Below, piece after piece: positions 50,801 through 64,000 of a stretch of DNA of 64,000 nucleotides. The stretch is taken from the NCBI GenBank assembly GCA_013398275.1, contig VZSE01006253.1:1693341-1757340 (forward strand), written 5' to 3'. Position numbers and translations under genes: made by a program. The notes beneath the pieces are model-generated. The model made no database searches, was not told the DNA's origin, and saw only the letters and a list, made by a program, of their open reading frames with translations. The stretch is from Promerops cafer. Its lineage: Eukaryota; Chordata; Aves; Passeriformes; Nectariniidae. Position 1 is the first letter of the stretch. Each line of letters opens with the position of its first letter.

Positions 50801-53800
50801 AAAGTGAATTGTATTTCACTGTCCCACAGCTTTGTGTGTGTCAGGCCCTGATCTTCCTTTTGCCCATTCATTTGCCAGCCTGTTCTTTGAGTCTGATTTA
50901 ATGATAACAGAACAATGGAACAATGGGAAGCAATGGATTGCACTCACTTTTAGGAGATTTTGTGAACAGCTCACAGCAAGAAGGAACATTATTCCAGTAA
51001 AAATGAAACAGTACACTTCTGATTTCATACCACTTGATTGACATGTAATAACCTCTGCTTTCTATTATCGTGAGAAGATAAGAAATTAGTGTTAGAGAAG
51101 TAGGTGTCCTGTGATAAAGAGAACTTCTTTTTATGCAGAATAAGCAACAGCATCTATTCTTAAAGGTCTTTTATTGTCTTTTGTGTCAACTGATTAGAAG
51201 TACTTCTACAGCTTTTGATAGCATTAACAGAACCTGTCGTCATGGTCCACAGGTCTCCCATTTAGCATACACAGGCATAGTAAGTCCTCAGTTATGATTT
51301 GACTTCTAAATAAGCACATTTTTTCTGCTCTGTGATATCAGCATGTTTTCCACAGCTGTTGTATGTTAATTCAATCTGAGATTAAGCTCTAATTTGGGGT
51401 AAAAACAAATAGTACAGACAGGAAGCTGGTGCTCATCGGAGGCCACTAGCACAGTCAGCAGCTTTGGCCAGGTAGCCCACCCATGCAAAGGTAGAAATGA
51501 CAGGTCTGCATCTGTGTCCAGGCAGACTGGGCTTCCTATACCTGTGTCCACTTCATTTTAGAGCAGCATTTTGGTGTGACACTCTAGTGGGTATAAAATC
51601 CAGGATGGAAAGGTCTGTGCTAAAACCATCTTTCCCAAGATAAACTGGTCTGGCTTGCTGAGAACTAGAACCTCCTAAAACAAGTCTGACAACCACACCA
51701 AGCTGAAGGCCACCTATCCACAACTGAGGGCTGAGATCTAGTGCTACTCAAAGGGAAAAATATCTCTGAAGTTAGTGGCAAACTATGTTAGACTGTACAG
51801 AGGCGACTGTGCTCTAAGGAGAAACAGAATGAGGATGAAGAAGGAAACTTTCTTCAGAAAATGCTATAATCCTTTATAGTTACTTAATACTGCTTCTTGG
51901 ACAAAGGACTGCAGAACTTCACAGAGTAAAGGGCTCCCTTCCAGTCAGGGTTGTAGTCACAGGAACAGATTTAAATTAATAGCTGCAAAATTGAGCTAAA
52001 TCTCTCCTAGAGCACTCAGAAGTGCAGGGAAGATGATTTTCAGATTGCATGTGTCTCACAGATCTACACCACAGGGGTTAAGGGGTGATCATGCTGTTAA
52101 GGGTGGTCCAACCTTCAAGGGTGATCCCAGGAAATCTATTCTTTTTTTTTTGTTAGTTTACTGCATTCTCCCCCGCATTATTTTGAAAAAAAATCTCAGT
52201 TGCTGTTATTCCATTTAATTACATCTTAATCTCTGGTATTATTATTTTATATCTGGTTAATGAATGAAAAAGAAGATTGATTCTCTTGCACCTTTGGACA
52301 TGAAAAAAAGTTCCTGTAGAGTTAAATATCATGCAGAATTGTGCACTGCAAAGTCTCCTTAACCTCCACATGTTGTACAGAAAAGTTATTTTTGTTCCTT
52401 CTAATTTAGCATCTGTTTCTGCAGTACAGCAGTCCCATGCAGAGCTTCATTTAAGTCTGGAGGCCTGTGTCAGTATTAAGGTCTCTGATAACAGATTGCA
52501 CTGAAAAATTGAGAAATGATTATACACCATTTTAGTTTATGCAATATAGAAAAATAGAAAAGATTTGAAGAATGTCTCTGTTGGAAATGAGAGATCAAAA
52601 ATGTGCCACTGAGTTTAATTTTTTTTTTAAATTGGGTAGCCAATATTTGGCACATGAAACAACCTTTCAACAAAGCTTCTATAAAAAATTTTAGACCTTT
52701 GAAACTAAAAAACATGTTGTTTTTAATTCTGTTTCCAAGAAGCAAAATTCAAAGGGTAACAAGTTATAATTGCTTTTTGAAAAGAAGGTTGCCCAAAGTG
52801 GTGGTTATTTTTTGTCCATTTACACAGTGTACTGCATTTCCTAGCTAAATTATAGAAAATTATATGCCATGGTTTTCTTTCTGCCTTTAACTGCTTTATA
52901 TGAATCTTATAGTTCATCTCTAAAATATTGTTGCATTGTACCAGTTGTATTAGGTTTACAAAAATATCCTACCCAAACACTCCAGATTCCTGATAATTGG
53001 CTTTCTGCAGGGAGTAATGATGAGCATTATTATTCTCTTTGGTGCAAAGCTCTTCAGGGGACCATCCTTCTGTATTTACTTTGTCTCTACTACCCTCAAC
53101 ACCAAATCAAGTTTATGTTCTTGGAAGTCCATCTTGGGGAAGCAGAGATAAATTTATTATAACCAGCACCATGGAACAAAGAAGCAATGGTATGAGTGCT
53201 CTGCTACTGTATAATAAAAAGTAAAATGGAAAGTAGGCCAAGTTCTCCTTATTTCCTTAATTCCAATAATTCAAATAATTTCTCAGTTCCTGGGCAGTAT
53301 ATAGAAAAGAAAATAAATGTGGAGGTAGTTTTTATCTCATTCTTGAATAAAATCACACAACTCATAACATGCTTTAAAAATATTATATATTAAAAATCAA
53401 TTTTGATTAATCTACCCTTAAGTATAATGTCAGTGTTCTGTAAAAGAGTAATGGAATCTTTATATTTAGAAACAACTGGAGAAAAATATGATCATTAGAA
53501 ACTGTTTTCATTATGGGAAAGAATATGAAATTTCTTTTGTCTTGGCCTTTTCCCTCTGAAACTGAAGCTTTAAGCTCTGATATTTGAGCCCAAAATGGCA
53601 CAATAAAAAAGCATGAGACAAATTCAGGAAAGGTAAACTCGGTGAATATTGAATGCTGTAGGTACAAACGCAGTCTCTCGTTCAGGGAGCTGCCAAGTCA
53701 GAAGTAGTAGGAAATGAGCGTAAATCAGCAGTGGAAAGATAAATGTATACTGATAGGCAATTCTGGCAAATACTGGAGACAGTGTACTCATCTCCCTGTC

Positions 53801-55126
53801 ACTTTGGTCTGACCCACTGTGTTAGCACTTATGTTTGTAGATATTTACTTTCTTTCCTTTTTAAAACATAGCTTGAGTTTTCTTGGGAGTTGGAACAGCT
53901 CTCTACCAATTGGTATGTGGACAGGCACTCTGAAATGGGAACTTTATTGCCAAAGCAAGATATTTTCTGTGTCATTGCTTGCCAACAGCCATAATGCTTT
54001 CCAGCTCAAGTTGAGCAATTTTATTGCTGTTCCAGCATCTATATGCTTGGAATAAACACGAAGCACAGGGTGCATTTCTGTGTCCTTGGACTTGTTTGTT
54101 GCTGTGTACTAAGGCAAAACTGTAGGAGATAAGAGAGCCTTTATGGCTGTGTTGGATGGACATGTGTGGCACAGGTTAGAGTCCCATTATGGCTATTAGA
54201 TGAACACATATGCACACACACACACAGAGATACTGGAATACTGTCCACAATGGGAATGAATGGTGTTATGCTCAGGGCTTGTTTTAGGATCACCTGAAAT
54301 CTTATCCAGAGAGGCTGGGAGATGCTCTGCAGCCCCAAGGTTTCTATCACGTCTTGTCAACCTGATATGCTTTGCCTAGATTGCTCAGTGTTTCTAAGAT
54401 TCATAGGGAAAATGATGGAAGGAGGTTGAAGTGTCTTTAGCTGGTTCACATCTTCCAGTTTTTTTATTGCTGTCTCATCTGATGGGGAGAGATTGTCTGC
54501 GAGGCTTTCCTACTATTGTGACAGGGTTAGTGTGAGGGCAGCAATCAGCCAGAAAAGTCCAAAGCTGAGAAGACAAGCAGCTCAAGAGGCTTAAGGGGAA
54601 TTGCTGAAGGACACGGCTGACTTACATCTCAGTCCTTTGCTGAGGCTCTTTTCATCAGCATTCACAGCTTGAGTGTCAGGCTGACAGATTCCACACTAAC
54701 AAATAATATATGTGAATGCATTGGCTCTTTATATACAACAGTCTGGCCAATGCTCTTGTGCCTATTTGTGTCCAAGTTAACCCTAATTTTAATGAGCTTT
54801 TCTTACCTCATGTGTTATTTAAACTCATATTGCACTGCATTCATCTAAGACTCAGAATCATTCAGAAACTTTCAGCCTTCCACAGCACATTTAATACAGC
54901 CTCAGCATCACATGAGCAGCCTAAAATTCCTAATCTGCTTCTTACTCCATCTTCAGCACTACAAGTCAAGAGGTTAAGATGAGAGTCTGCTGGCTTGCAA
55001 GCCAGTGGTGCTATTTGTTGTGCTCTGAAGGCTCCCGAACTTTGTATCCTTGCTTCAGACTCCGCCTTTACTCCTGAGTCTTATAAAAAGAATCACATAC
55101 TTTTTAATATATCTGTCTACATTAAC
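44892..55126 (+). other. GRM5 intron, longest stretch without recognised elements
   Basis: About 10 kb in which I could name no exon, RNA gene or transposon. Minor items are a 16-bp-period duplication (TGTTACTGAAAACAGC / TGTTACTGAAAGCAGC, about 48340-48372), short TG and CA runs near 50259-50280 and 54212-54226, and three degenerate AAGGGTGATC-like repeats at 52076-52127. Open frames of 60-117 codons lack motifs. Confidence 0.65.
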
Positions 55127-55656
55127 CACAGAATCACACCATCACAAAATGGTTGAGGTTGGAAAGAACCTCTGGAGGGCATCTTATCCAAACCCCCTGC
55201 TCAAGCAGGACCACCTAGAGGCAGTAGCCCAGGATCATGTATCAGATAGCTTTTGAATATCTATCAAAAAGGATGCAAAATCCACAGGACAGGGGGACAG
55301 CCTTTTTCAGTGCTCGGCCACTGTCGCAGTAAAAAAATGAAATTGTTTCCTGATATTCAGAAGGAAGCTCCTGTGTTTCTGTTTGTGCCCATGGCCTCTG
55401 GTCCTGGCACAGCACTACTGAAGAGAGCCTGTTTCCAGTTTTTTTGCATGGTCCTTTCCAGTGTTTATATACATCAATAAGATCTCCTTTGAGTCTCCTC
55501 TTCTCAAGGACGAACAGTCCCAGCTCTCACAGCCTTTCCTCAGGGAAGAGATACTCCAGTCCCTCGTTCACCTCTGTGGCCCCTCACTGGATTTTCCCCA
55601 GTATGTCTATGTCCCTCTTGTACTGGGTCATCCAGAACTGGGCAATAGAAAGATGA
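55127..55656 (-). mobile_element. CR1 3' end, 5'-truncated (antisense), longest copy here
   Basis: Read on the + strand, it begins with the reverse of the CR1 tail (CACAGAATCACACCATCACA), then ATGGTTGAGGTTGGAAAGAA, CCTCTGGAGGGCATCTTATC, CAAACCCCCTGCTCAAGCAG, GGACCACCTAGAGGCAGTAG, GTTTGTGCCCATGGCCTCTG, ATCAATAAGATCTCCTTTGA, CCAGCTCTCACAGCCTTTCC and TCTTGTACTGGGTCATCCAG. This covers about 530 bp of the 3' part. It carries small indels and no intact frame, so it is a dead copy. The overlapping + frames at 55253-55913 are antisense shadows. Confidence 0.96.
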
Positions 55657-57339
55657 CATTTAACATATTTAACATGAACATCAAGAACTATCATGGTATG
55701 AAATTACTATTTTTAACAAATCCCAATCAAAAAATCATTGCATACTTTTTCATCACTTCTCTATATCTTATTTTGCTGATAAGTAAATTTTCAAGCACTC
55801 ACAGCTACAGACAGATCTGGTTTAGTCAGAGTGACAAAACAATCCAGAGGCCCAGAATTTGCCCCTTTGGTAGGAAAGTAGGTTTGAGCCTTCAGATGTC
55901 AGGAAGGAAATAAAATATCAGGGGTAATCTGCTGATCAGAAAGGGAGAATTATTGATTCTTAAACTCAGCTCCCACTGAAAAAAATAGAGCTTTGGCTTT
56001 GGTTTTATTTTGACTCCTGAAAAATTTAATTTTTCAAGGAATTAAGATAATTATGGGATTTTTTTAAAAAAAAGAAACCTCATTTTTTAGAAAAATTAAT
56101 TTGACTAATAAATGAAACTTTTTTTTTCAAAGGATGAGTTTACAGTCCAAGGAGAGTTCTGGTCAGATCTTCCAGGGTACGTGCTGTTTCCGATAACTGG
56201 CATAGAGCAGCAAGCATAAGCTTGCTATTTTAAGGACATATATAATGTTTAATTTACAATGAACTTGCTGGCTTAATAGGGGAAGAAAGTGATATGTGCA
56301 ACCTGGTTGTGCAACTAAGCTGACTCTAACCTGAGGAGAGCAGGAAGTCATCAGAGAGCAATTCTCACTTGGAATCCATTCAAAATGAACTGCTGAATGC
56401 TTTCATCCAATCCAGAAGAAACTCAATTACAAGTGACATTATGCAACATAATAAAAGTAGTGTCAGCTCCAAATCTGTGAAAGCTTGTTGACACAGGGAA
56501 TGACTCAAACTGATGGGACCATATGGTTAGAAGGAGTGTGTGAACAAGCCTCCTTGCCTTCCAACCAGAGAAGTTCATGGCAGCATTTTTGACTACAAAT
56601 AAATCTCATACCCTTTAAATCCATCAATTGAAATGCCACGCAGAAAATATGAATGGTGGTGAGCATATCAAGGTGTTCTATGAAGAGTGGTTGTGAACGT
56701 AGCTCCGACACACCTGGCTGCAGCCCCAGCTTGCTTACACTGACCAGGATGTGCTGGTGTACTGCCACAAGGAGCCCTCACACAAATTGCCATAAACAAA
56801 ATGAATTACACAGGAATTCATTGTCCCACAATGGAATTTCAAAGCAATTATTTAGTGATGAAATGTGAAATAAAGGACTTTAGATTGCCACCCACTTTAA
56901 AGCACCCATGCTGAAAAACCACTTGTTCACAGAAGACTTGATAGTTGATAATTTTGAAGCCAATTGCAGTCTTTCAATTGACTTCAACTGGACTCAAATA
57001 AGATTAAGAGAAGAGGCAGATCATCTAAAACACATTGTTTTCCTCCAATCAGATAAATGCTGATAAAAAAACTCTGGTAGAAGTAGTTCATACTCTGCTC
57101 TGCTCTTAGTCCCACAGAGTTCTATTCAAATTGGAATGAGAGAAGCTTACTAAGTAAGCAGTGAATCCTGTATTATAGGAAAGTTAGATGAAATCATTTT
57201 GCTGACTTAATGGAGAGGGTTGAATTGTTCTGTCTGTAAGAGGGAGCCTCAGGGTTGTGTGGGAAAGAGGAAAGAAAATCATAAGGAAAGGAAGGAGCAA
57301 TTAATTTTAAAAAAGTACAAAACAAAAATCAAACCAAAC

Positions 57340-57340
<1 letters not shown>
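55657..57340 (+). other. GRM5 intron, no recognised element
   Basis: Unique AT-rich sequence between the CR1 copy and the poly-A run. No gene-like feature was seen. Confidence 0.65.

Positions 57341-57395
<55 letters not shown>
57341..57395. repeat. Uninterrupted run of 55 A
   Basis: Fifty-five consecutive A after AAACCAAACC, followed by GAAAAGAAAATCAAG. There is no AATAAA at the usual distance upstream and no recognisable retrocopied gene before it, so a homopolymer expansion is more likely than a retroposed tail. Length may be unreliable in the assembly. Confidence 0.97.
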
Positions 57396-57397
<2 letters not shown>

Positions 57398-60300
57398 AAA
57401 GAAAATCAAGTCAATTATCTATGAGTAAGGAAGAGCTAGAAATGTCACTTTTTTCCCTAAAAATGAAAACATTAATTTTCCTGAGCAGCCTTCCAGAGAA
57501 GAATAAGAAGAACCCCAAGATAACTTAAGGATGGAGTCTGTGTCTAACATTACAGGAATCTGTTGCTCATGCAAAAAAAAGATGGTTGAATATTGTAACT
57601 CACAAGGTGCTATTTTGTGTCTTTACACTAGTTAAGAAACTGGTTAAGGACACAGAGTACAGCACTAATCCATCATTTTTCTGACTGCTATATGATTAGC
57701 ATACTCCCAGGCATGATTTTAACCTGAACCCAGCAGCACTTTCCTGGACAGGAGAATGGTTTGTGAAATAGAACATGCCATAAATTGCTCTCAGCAGGCA
57801 GTATGAGACCATATTGCCAAGGGAAGTGAGAGAAAGAAAACATTTAGTCATGGGCAAATTTAACCATGCCATTTCTCAACAGTGCCAGGGAATGGCCTCA
57901 GAATGTTTTAGGAGTAAAAATATATACTTTAAGTTATTTTTTCCTTTCAACTTAACTGTCATTGTGCCTAAAGTAGAGATTTGAGAGAAGGGAACTAGCT
58001 TTTGGAGGCTGGATATTGCTATGGTGGTATTGCAGTGAGATTTCCAATCTACCAGTAGCAGTGACCAGTTTGTGGTGCTAAACTGGTCTGCACAGTAATG
58101 TGTTTAGAATTATTTGTGAAAGTGACTTTTTTTCCCCCTATTTACTTATAAAATCTACAAATCAGTTGCTATATTTCTCCTGAGGCTCTTGCCAGAAAGA
58201 CTAGAGGTCAAGTGTTCCTTTCTTCATCTTCTCACTACCAGGTACAGGTTATCTAGCGTAAGTTAGAAGCATTTTGGCCCTTTTCCAGGCTACATTTAAA
58301 TAAATTCATAAATCTTTTATTCAGGAAAATTCTTGTTAGCCACTAAATTTGCACAAACTATCCAATGCACATAATAATGGACCAAGGATTTTCCTGCAGT
58401 GTAATCTCATTTAGCTGTTTTACAAGTATGGTGTCTATCTTTTATGGACAGATAAATTTCTTTATGCAAATAGACTTGGGTTGGGGTTTTGTTTTGTTCA
58501 ATTTGTTTATTGCTTTTGTTTTTGTTACTGAGCAAAACTTTCAGCTTCTGCAGTTTTATTCTGGGAGGTAAAAAAATAAGTTCATTGAAATGACACCATT
58601 TGCAGAGTTTACAGAGTTCTTAATTTTGCAGTTTGGGTTCAAAATATTCTTTCTCATAGATTAGAATAATTTTAAACCATTTCATCAAAGAACAGGTAAC
58701 TATAAGAGGAATCAAGTTCAATTGAATGCAGATGAAATTCACAGCCTAACTTACTTGGTACTTCATCAAACTGTCCTGCAAATGCTTCAAATGGGGATAT
58801 CCTTTTTAAAGTTATGACTTGAGAAGTGGTTTATCAGGATTTTATTTTCAAAGTGTTTGGTTTCAACATGTTTTTAGTGCAAGTTGATACATTGCCTCAG
58901 AATACTGACAGGAACCCAAATTTAATCTCTTTGATTGGTCTCCTTAATCTCTCCTTAGCTTTTTTAATGTTGAAACACAGAATGCTAAGATATGTAGCAC
59001 CTTCTAATTTTATTTATTTAATTTACAACTACCTGAAGTACTACTTACTTCCTTATTCTCCTAGGTAATTCAATATGGCCTTAATGGATCTGTATCTTAA
59101 ATAACTGAGGTCTGATGCCTGAATCAGAAAAAAGGAACCTAGCTCACTGATGCAGCAAGCCTAAAATGAAAATTACAGCTCCCAAGTAGGTGATTCTGCA
59201 AAAATAGTGGGGCTTGCTCTTGGGTTTTTTAATGATCTGCAATGCACCAGAATGGGCCCTGGCATGTAGTTAAGCTACAGACAGAATATTTTCCAAACTC
59301 AGCTGCATTCATCCATCTTCATAATTTCTATTTCTTTGCACAGACTTTCTGTTCTTGAGGCCACTTGGCTGACTTTTTAAAAGTGCCACTAAGCTGGGTA
59401 CCTGAAACACCCATATCTGAGAAAGTGATTTAATATGCAGAGGTAATCCTGCATCACTACCCATTCCAACCCAGCATTCCAAAGCATCACTCTAACTGTT
59501 GTCTCATCTTTTCAAAAATCTAATCTTCTGTCATAGTTGGTTTGAGACAAGAACTGTAGTTTTATTCACTGGTTGTGGAGTACTTAGTATGTAAGAGCCC
59601 TGGTCTGCTGCTGAGATTCTTGTGTGCTGCCACCAAGCAAGCTACAGGAATTTGGGAACTGAGCTCTCGTTGCAACATCTCTTCAAAACCATTCACAGAC
59701 TTACTTGTTTAACCCAGTAACTGCTGTGTGCCTCTGGAAGTGCTGCTTGCCAACCTGTAGAGCAAGACAGTTAAATGTTATTCCACTATTCTCTTTGAGC
59801 TCGGATATTTTTCTTTCCTTTTTCCAAATACTGAGTAGAAACTCTCTTTATCTTCCTTGCATTTTGTCCAAAGCATGACTGGCATGTCTCTATCCTGATG
59901 TATTCCATGTCATACTCACTACATGATGAGTTTTCATTGAGAAGGATGTTTTTATGTACAACTTGCAGGTTTTGCTCTACATTTTTAGCTCTTGTTGCTT
60001 CATTTGCAGGAGCTTAAGCAGTGTTATTTTGGAATGGGCTATTCTGAGAGTATGTGACACTGATTTGAATCAGTGCTCTTTTCTCATCCTGATGCTTTTT
60101 TTGTAACAATCAACTTGGACACCATTTTTACTCTAGTGCTTCCAACAACACATGCAGCCACCACTCACTTTTGAGTGTGTGTCCAGGAATTGTAGTCTGT
60201 GCTAAGGGAATGGGATATTCCTTAAAACCTCTGTCCCGTTTGCATCCCTAAGACCTTGCTTCCAGGCTGAGACTACAAGTCCAATAATTGAATCAAGGTG

Positions 60301-63300
60301 GGATCCTAAATTGCTGCATCACCTCACTGTACAAAGCAGATTAAAGAAATCTGAGTAGAATTCACAGATTTTATGTAAACTATTTTGCTTGGTTTACAGC
60401 AGGTAACTGCTACTGTATTTTACAGGTGTGATGAATGTCCCAGGCTCATTCACATCTGAAGTGAAATCTTCAACTGTAAAATCTGTGATACTGCACAGGG
60501 ATGTATACCCAGGTAGCCTTGTGTTTGAGAATTATCTGAGTTAAATCGTGGTAATGATGAAATTTTCAGAAATGCCTCATGAGATGAGGCTGAACTGACT
60601 GCAGGGACTTCAGATCATACTAGCTGCTTGAATTCCCAGGCTGCTGCTGCACAGGTCCAATTTGAGCAGTAGTTTTAGCTCTATTCTTGCTCCAAGGCAT
60701 AACTGCCTGCTTAATGATGTAAAAGTAGCTGACCTTTTTCTTTCTCTTTTATTACTCAGTATGTCGTTTCATATGGCCAGAACAAGGTTGGTATGGTGGG
60801 TTTATGTTGATTACAGACTGCTTTTCAAGGAAGGAATCCTACCAGGTTTGATTTAATCTGTGTATGAAAGGCCCCTAAATAGCAGCAGAGTAGCATGGAG
60901 AATAAGCCCAGAATAAGAGTGACTTAGAGTCCTAAGTTGTAATTATTATTAGTGACTCACAGACAACAAGCAATGCTCTCTTCATCAGCTCCCTTCTGGT
61001 CTTATCCTATTGCACAATGGCTCTCATCACTTCAAACTGAACAAAGTCCTTCAGGTCTCAGAGGGTCCTGCTCACCTTGCTGTCTCACTCTTCTGCCTGA
61101 CCACTGCTCTGAGATATGGGAGAGGCCCCAAGTCCATGACATCAGGACGTGTGGTTCTGCTTCCAGAGACCTGAACAAAGTCATGATATGCCATCATATC
61201 CCATAAACAAAAGGAGTTTTGCAAGCTAGATATTCATGTATCTCAATCCTCTTACAGGTTTAATTAGAGAATGTGAAACAGAAAGCCTAACATCTACTGA
61301 AAGGATTCCCCCCATGAAGAATTACCATTATCACTTTTGCTGAGACAGGTTGTTAGACATAATACTTACCTTGCATGTAATAGCTTAATATTTACAGCAT
61401 TTGGCCAGGAGATAGGAAGCTTGTCTTCTGGATTCTCCATGGTCCAAGGGAGACTGAGCTTGTGGGTCTCAAGCAAATGCCCTAAACCCAAGATTGATTT
61501 GGAGAAAAAAAAATATTAAGAAGGTGTTATAACTCCTTGTTCATCTAGGCTGGTATACATCCTGTGAAGTGGGCAACACTGGGATGGAGAGAAAATGTTA
61601 AACACTCAGTGGAAAAGCTGTCTGAATGACATACAAAGAGATGTTGGCTGGACTTGTGGTTCTCCTCTGGGCTGAAGTTGTAGTTTGTGTGAAGCAGTCA
61701 TTATGCAGAAGATGAAAGTAATGACCAGCCATCTTACTTTATATCATAGAGTTTCTTTTTGGATATAATTTTAGTCATATAAAATAAGACAAGAGCAAAA
61801 CCAACTTAGAAAGAAATGTAGAAATTAAAGATATTTCTGAATTTGTATTATAGAAGGTTGGAGTCCTACTGTTCAGTACTGTAGGCAGCTATTAATTATT
61901 TCATGCCTTAGAGGACACAGTCATGAGCTGACACTTCAATGTACCCTACCACAAAACAGAAACCATTAGGACTGTCTGTCTTTTAAGAGATGGGAGAGAA
62001 AAGTATGTCTGTCATAAAGTTCACAGAATCTCAAACCTTTTGATAAAATGAGACAGAGATTTACTGCCTTACATCTATTTCAATGGAAGTGAGGTTTATA
62101 TACTTCAACCTAGATACCTTTTTCATTTTTTTCTTTATTAAAAGGAAAAAATAAATATACCTCTCTCAAATTTTTCATGTAAGTTCTTATGAAGAAGAGA
62201 TATTATTCAGTTTCACTTAAGAGTTTGCACTGTCCATCACTCTAAACAGTTACAGCAAATATTTCAGGGAATAGGATAAAATTAACATCTTATTCTTTAT
62301 AAATTACTAGAAGAAGAAGTTTAGTTTGCATACTCTGAATTAAGTTATAATACAGTAGGCAATTCTAATTATACTTCAGTTTAGAGCAGATGACGATTGG
62401 AATTACAATTGCCTTACAGAAGACATCTAAATCAAATCCATGGTACTTTATAGCTGGTTCTAATGAATCAGCATCCTACACAGCACACATGTACATCAGC
62501 AGAAATCTTTGCCTTTCAAGAATGAATCTTTGAAAATAAAACCAGAAAAAAGAGATGCTCCATTATAAATTCTCAGGTCCAAAGAGTTCTCAAATCTGAT
62601 GAATGCCCAGCATCAATGAGAGTTTTGTTTTAGTAACTTGGGCTTCTTAATTTGCTACTAGGTCAAGAACAACTCAAGGAACAGTTTAAACAAAGTGCAC
62701 CAGACAAAGCCCTCCATGTTCTGCTGGGAAAGGAGAACACCAGATCAAAGACAGCACCATATCAAAGAGATGGCATTCTGGCACCATGGTTTTTCATGGA
62801 ATGATAGATGGCTATTGCAAAAGCAATAAATATTATTAAAAGGCATGTTAGAGGAAGATAAAACTAAAGAGAGTGACTTGAAGACTGCTCAATGACCATG
62901 CTTAGCTAACCAAACCTCTATTTCTTGAACTCCCCTGCATTTCACCACCCCATATTTGCTAATATAAATAGCACTTCTATAATGTTTCCTTTTAGATTTG
63001 GAGTTGGCACCACTGCTACCTCTTTTCTGGAGTGTTTTACTGTTGTCCTTTGGCAGTTACAAGATCCTAGAGAATAAAGTAAAGGAAAATTTATCCCTCC
63101 CACATAGAACTAACTGCAGTAATTTTCTTATACTTTCACTGTAAATAACCTTTACTTTTTTTTTCTTTTTTTTGTGGTTGCAGTCTTTAGTTGTGGCTTT
63201 CTTCCTTTTTTAATTTATGCTACATATGCCATGAAATTTCAAGTTGAATAGTTCCTGAGTTACATTTTTTTTTTCAGTTTGGCAGTGTGGCTGCACTTTT

Positions 63301-64000
63301 GTTCCTTTATTAAATTCACTTTTGCGTGTGTGTTTTACAGACACCTCCTTCAATGCAGAAAAAATTTCAAGGTCAGCAAAGACTAAAGAAAAATAAAACC
63401 AGAATACTCTGTTGCCCTTCTACTGGAAGTGTTGCACTTTGAGCTGAGCAGATACCTAGGAGCATAAAATATTGTTGGTTGTATTGGTTTGGCTGGATGA
63501 CTAAGAACTCTACAACATTAATTTTTTTGGGAATGATCCAAGCATTTTCTGCCAAACACAGTCCCATGAAAATGTCCCAAGACATTTGACAGCTGGAAAA
63601 CACCATGAACAAGAAAGCAATGAACAAAAGAGAAACAAAATAAAACACCTCTATTACATTCCCCATGCCCTCAGTCTTTGCCCTGTCACACGAGCTGTAA
63701 TCAAAGCCTTGTATTTTGTTTTGATGTCACAAGCCCCTAGGTAGCTTGACTTCTAATTACTTTACCCAGAGAACACTGATGCTATAGCCAAACTGAGTAT
63801 TGCTTTCTGAGTAGCATGGGGATGTTGTGCAAGCAATGTCCTGGATCAATCATTCCCAGTTTTTATAAGCCAAATTTCACACCAGCCAGAAAAGATCCCA
63901 CTGAGAGAGTGTACATCAGAAGAATTTATTAGTTTCAGTTGTGTCCATATACTTGGCTCATACTTCATGGCTTGGAACCTTTGCCTCAGATTAGGAAAAT
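57396..64000 (+). other. GRM5 intron to the window end
   Basis: No exon, RNA gene or transposon was recognised in this stretch. It is AT-rich with short T runs near 63160-63172 and 63266-63275. The next GRM5 exon, expected to begin with the SDGWADR-type sequence, is not present, so the intron extends past the window. Confidence 0.65.

Noticed and set aside
55253..55913. Open frames of 70-150 codons on the + strand
   Set aside because: They read antisense through a CR1 3' UTR and then run into intron.
57220..57528. 102-codon frame with a long poly-lysine stretch
   Set aside because: The lysines come from the 55-A run; there is no homology on either side.

Overview
The window is AT-rich nuclear DNA from a bird, most likely a songbird or a close relative. 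Three observations support this: the dispersed repeats are almost all short CR1 non-LTR retrotransposon pieces, several ending in the avian CR1 tail (ATTCTATG-like or ATTCTGTG-like octamers); no Alu, B1 or L1 copies were seen; and there is one solo LTR of a type I associate with passerine genomes. No bacterial operons, CRISPR arrays, rRNA genes or intact tRNA genes are present. Almost all long open frames are chance frames in intron, in CR1 debris or in low-complexity repeats.

Only one protein-coding segment could be supported: an internal exon at 8036-8285 on the + strand. It encodes 82 complete codons of the ligand-binding domain of a group I metabotropic glutamate receptor, and GRM5 (mGluR5) fits better than GRM1. 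Both splice sites are clear (AG at 8034-8035, GTGAGT at 8286-8291) and the split codons agree with the receptor sequence on both sides. The flanking exons were not found, so I infer that 1-8035 and 8286-64000 are intronic, which gives a downstream intron longer than 55 kb. That fits the very large introns known for this gene.

Layout: 1-8035, intron with one CACT microsatellite. 8036-8285, GRM5 exon. 8286-30702, intron with CR1 pieces near 10.8, 13.5-14.0, 21.6, 27.1 and 30.6 kb. 30.7-36.3 kb, mostly unique sequence with a weak CR1 candidate. 36.31-36.54 kb, a purine-rich GGGAA/GGTTC minisatellite whose 15-bp units create a row of perfect heat-shock-element-like sites, followed by nine phased GGG tracts. 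38.69-39.32 kb, a 636-bp solo LTR with a 5-bp target duplication. 42.5-44.3 kb, two more CR1 pieces. 44.68-44.89 kb, a CAAAAA-type satellite. 55.13-55.66 kb, the longest recognisable CR1 3' end. 57.34 kb, a run of 55 A. The remainder to 64 kb is unremarkable AT-rich intron.

I found no convincing new biological system. The most unusual structure is the minisatellite at 36.3-36.5 kb, where simple-repeat evolution has produced an array of sites matching the HSF1 consensus beside a strong G-quadruplex/triplex-prone tract. Whether it does anything is untested.
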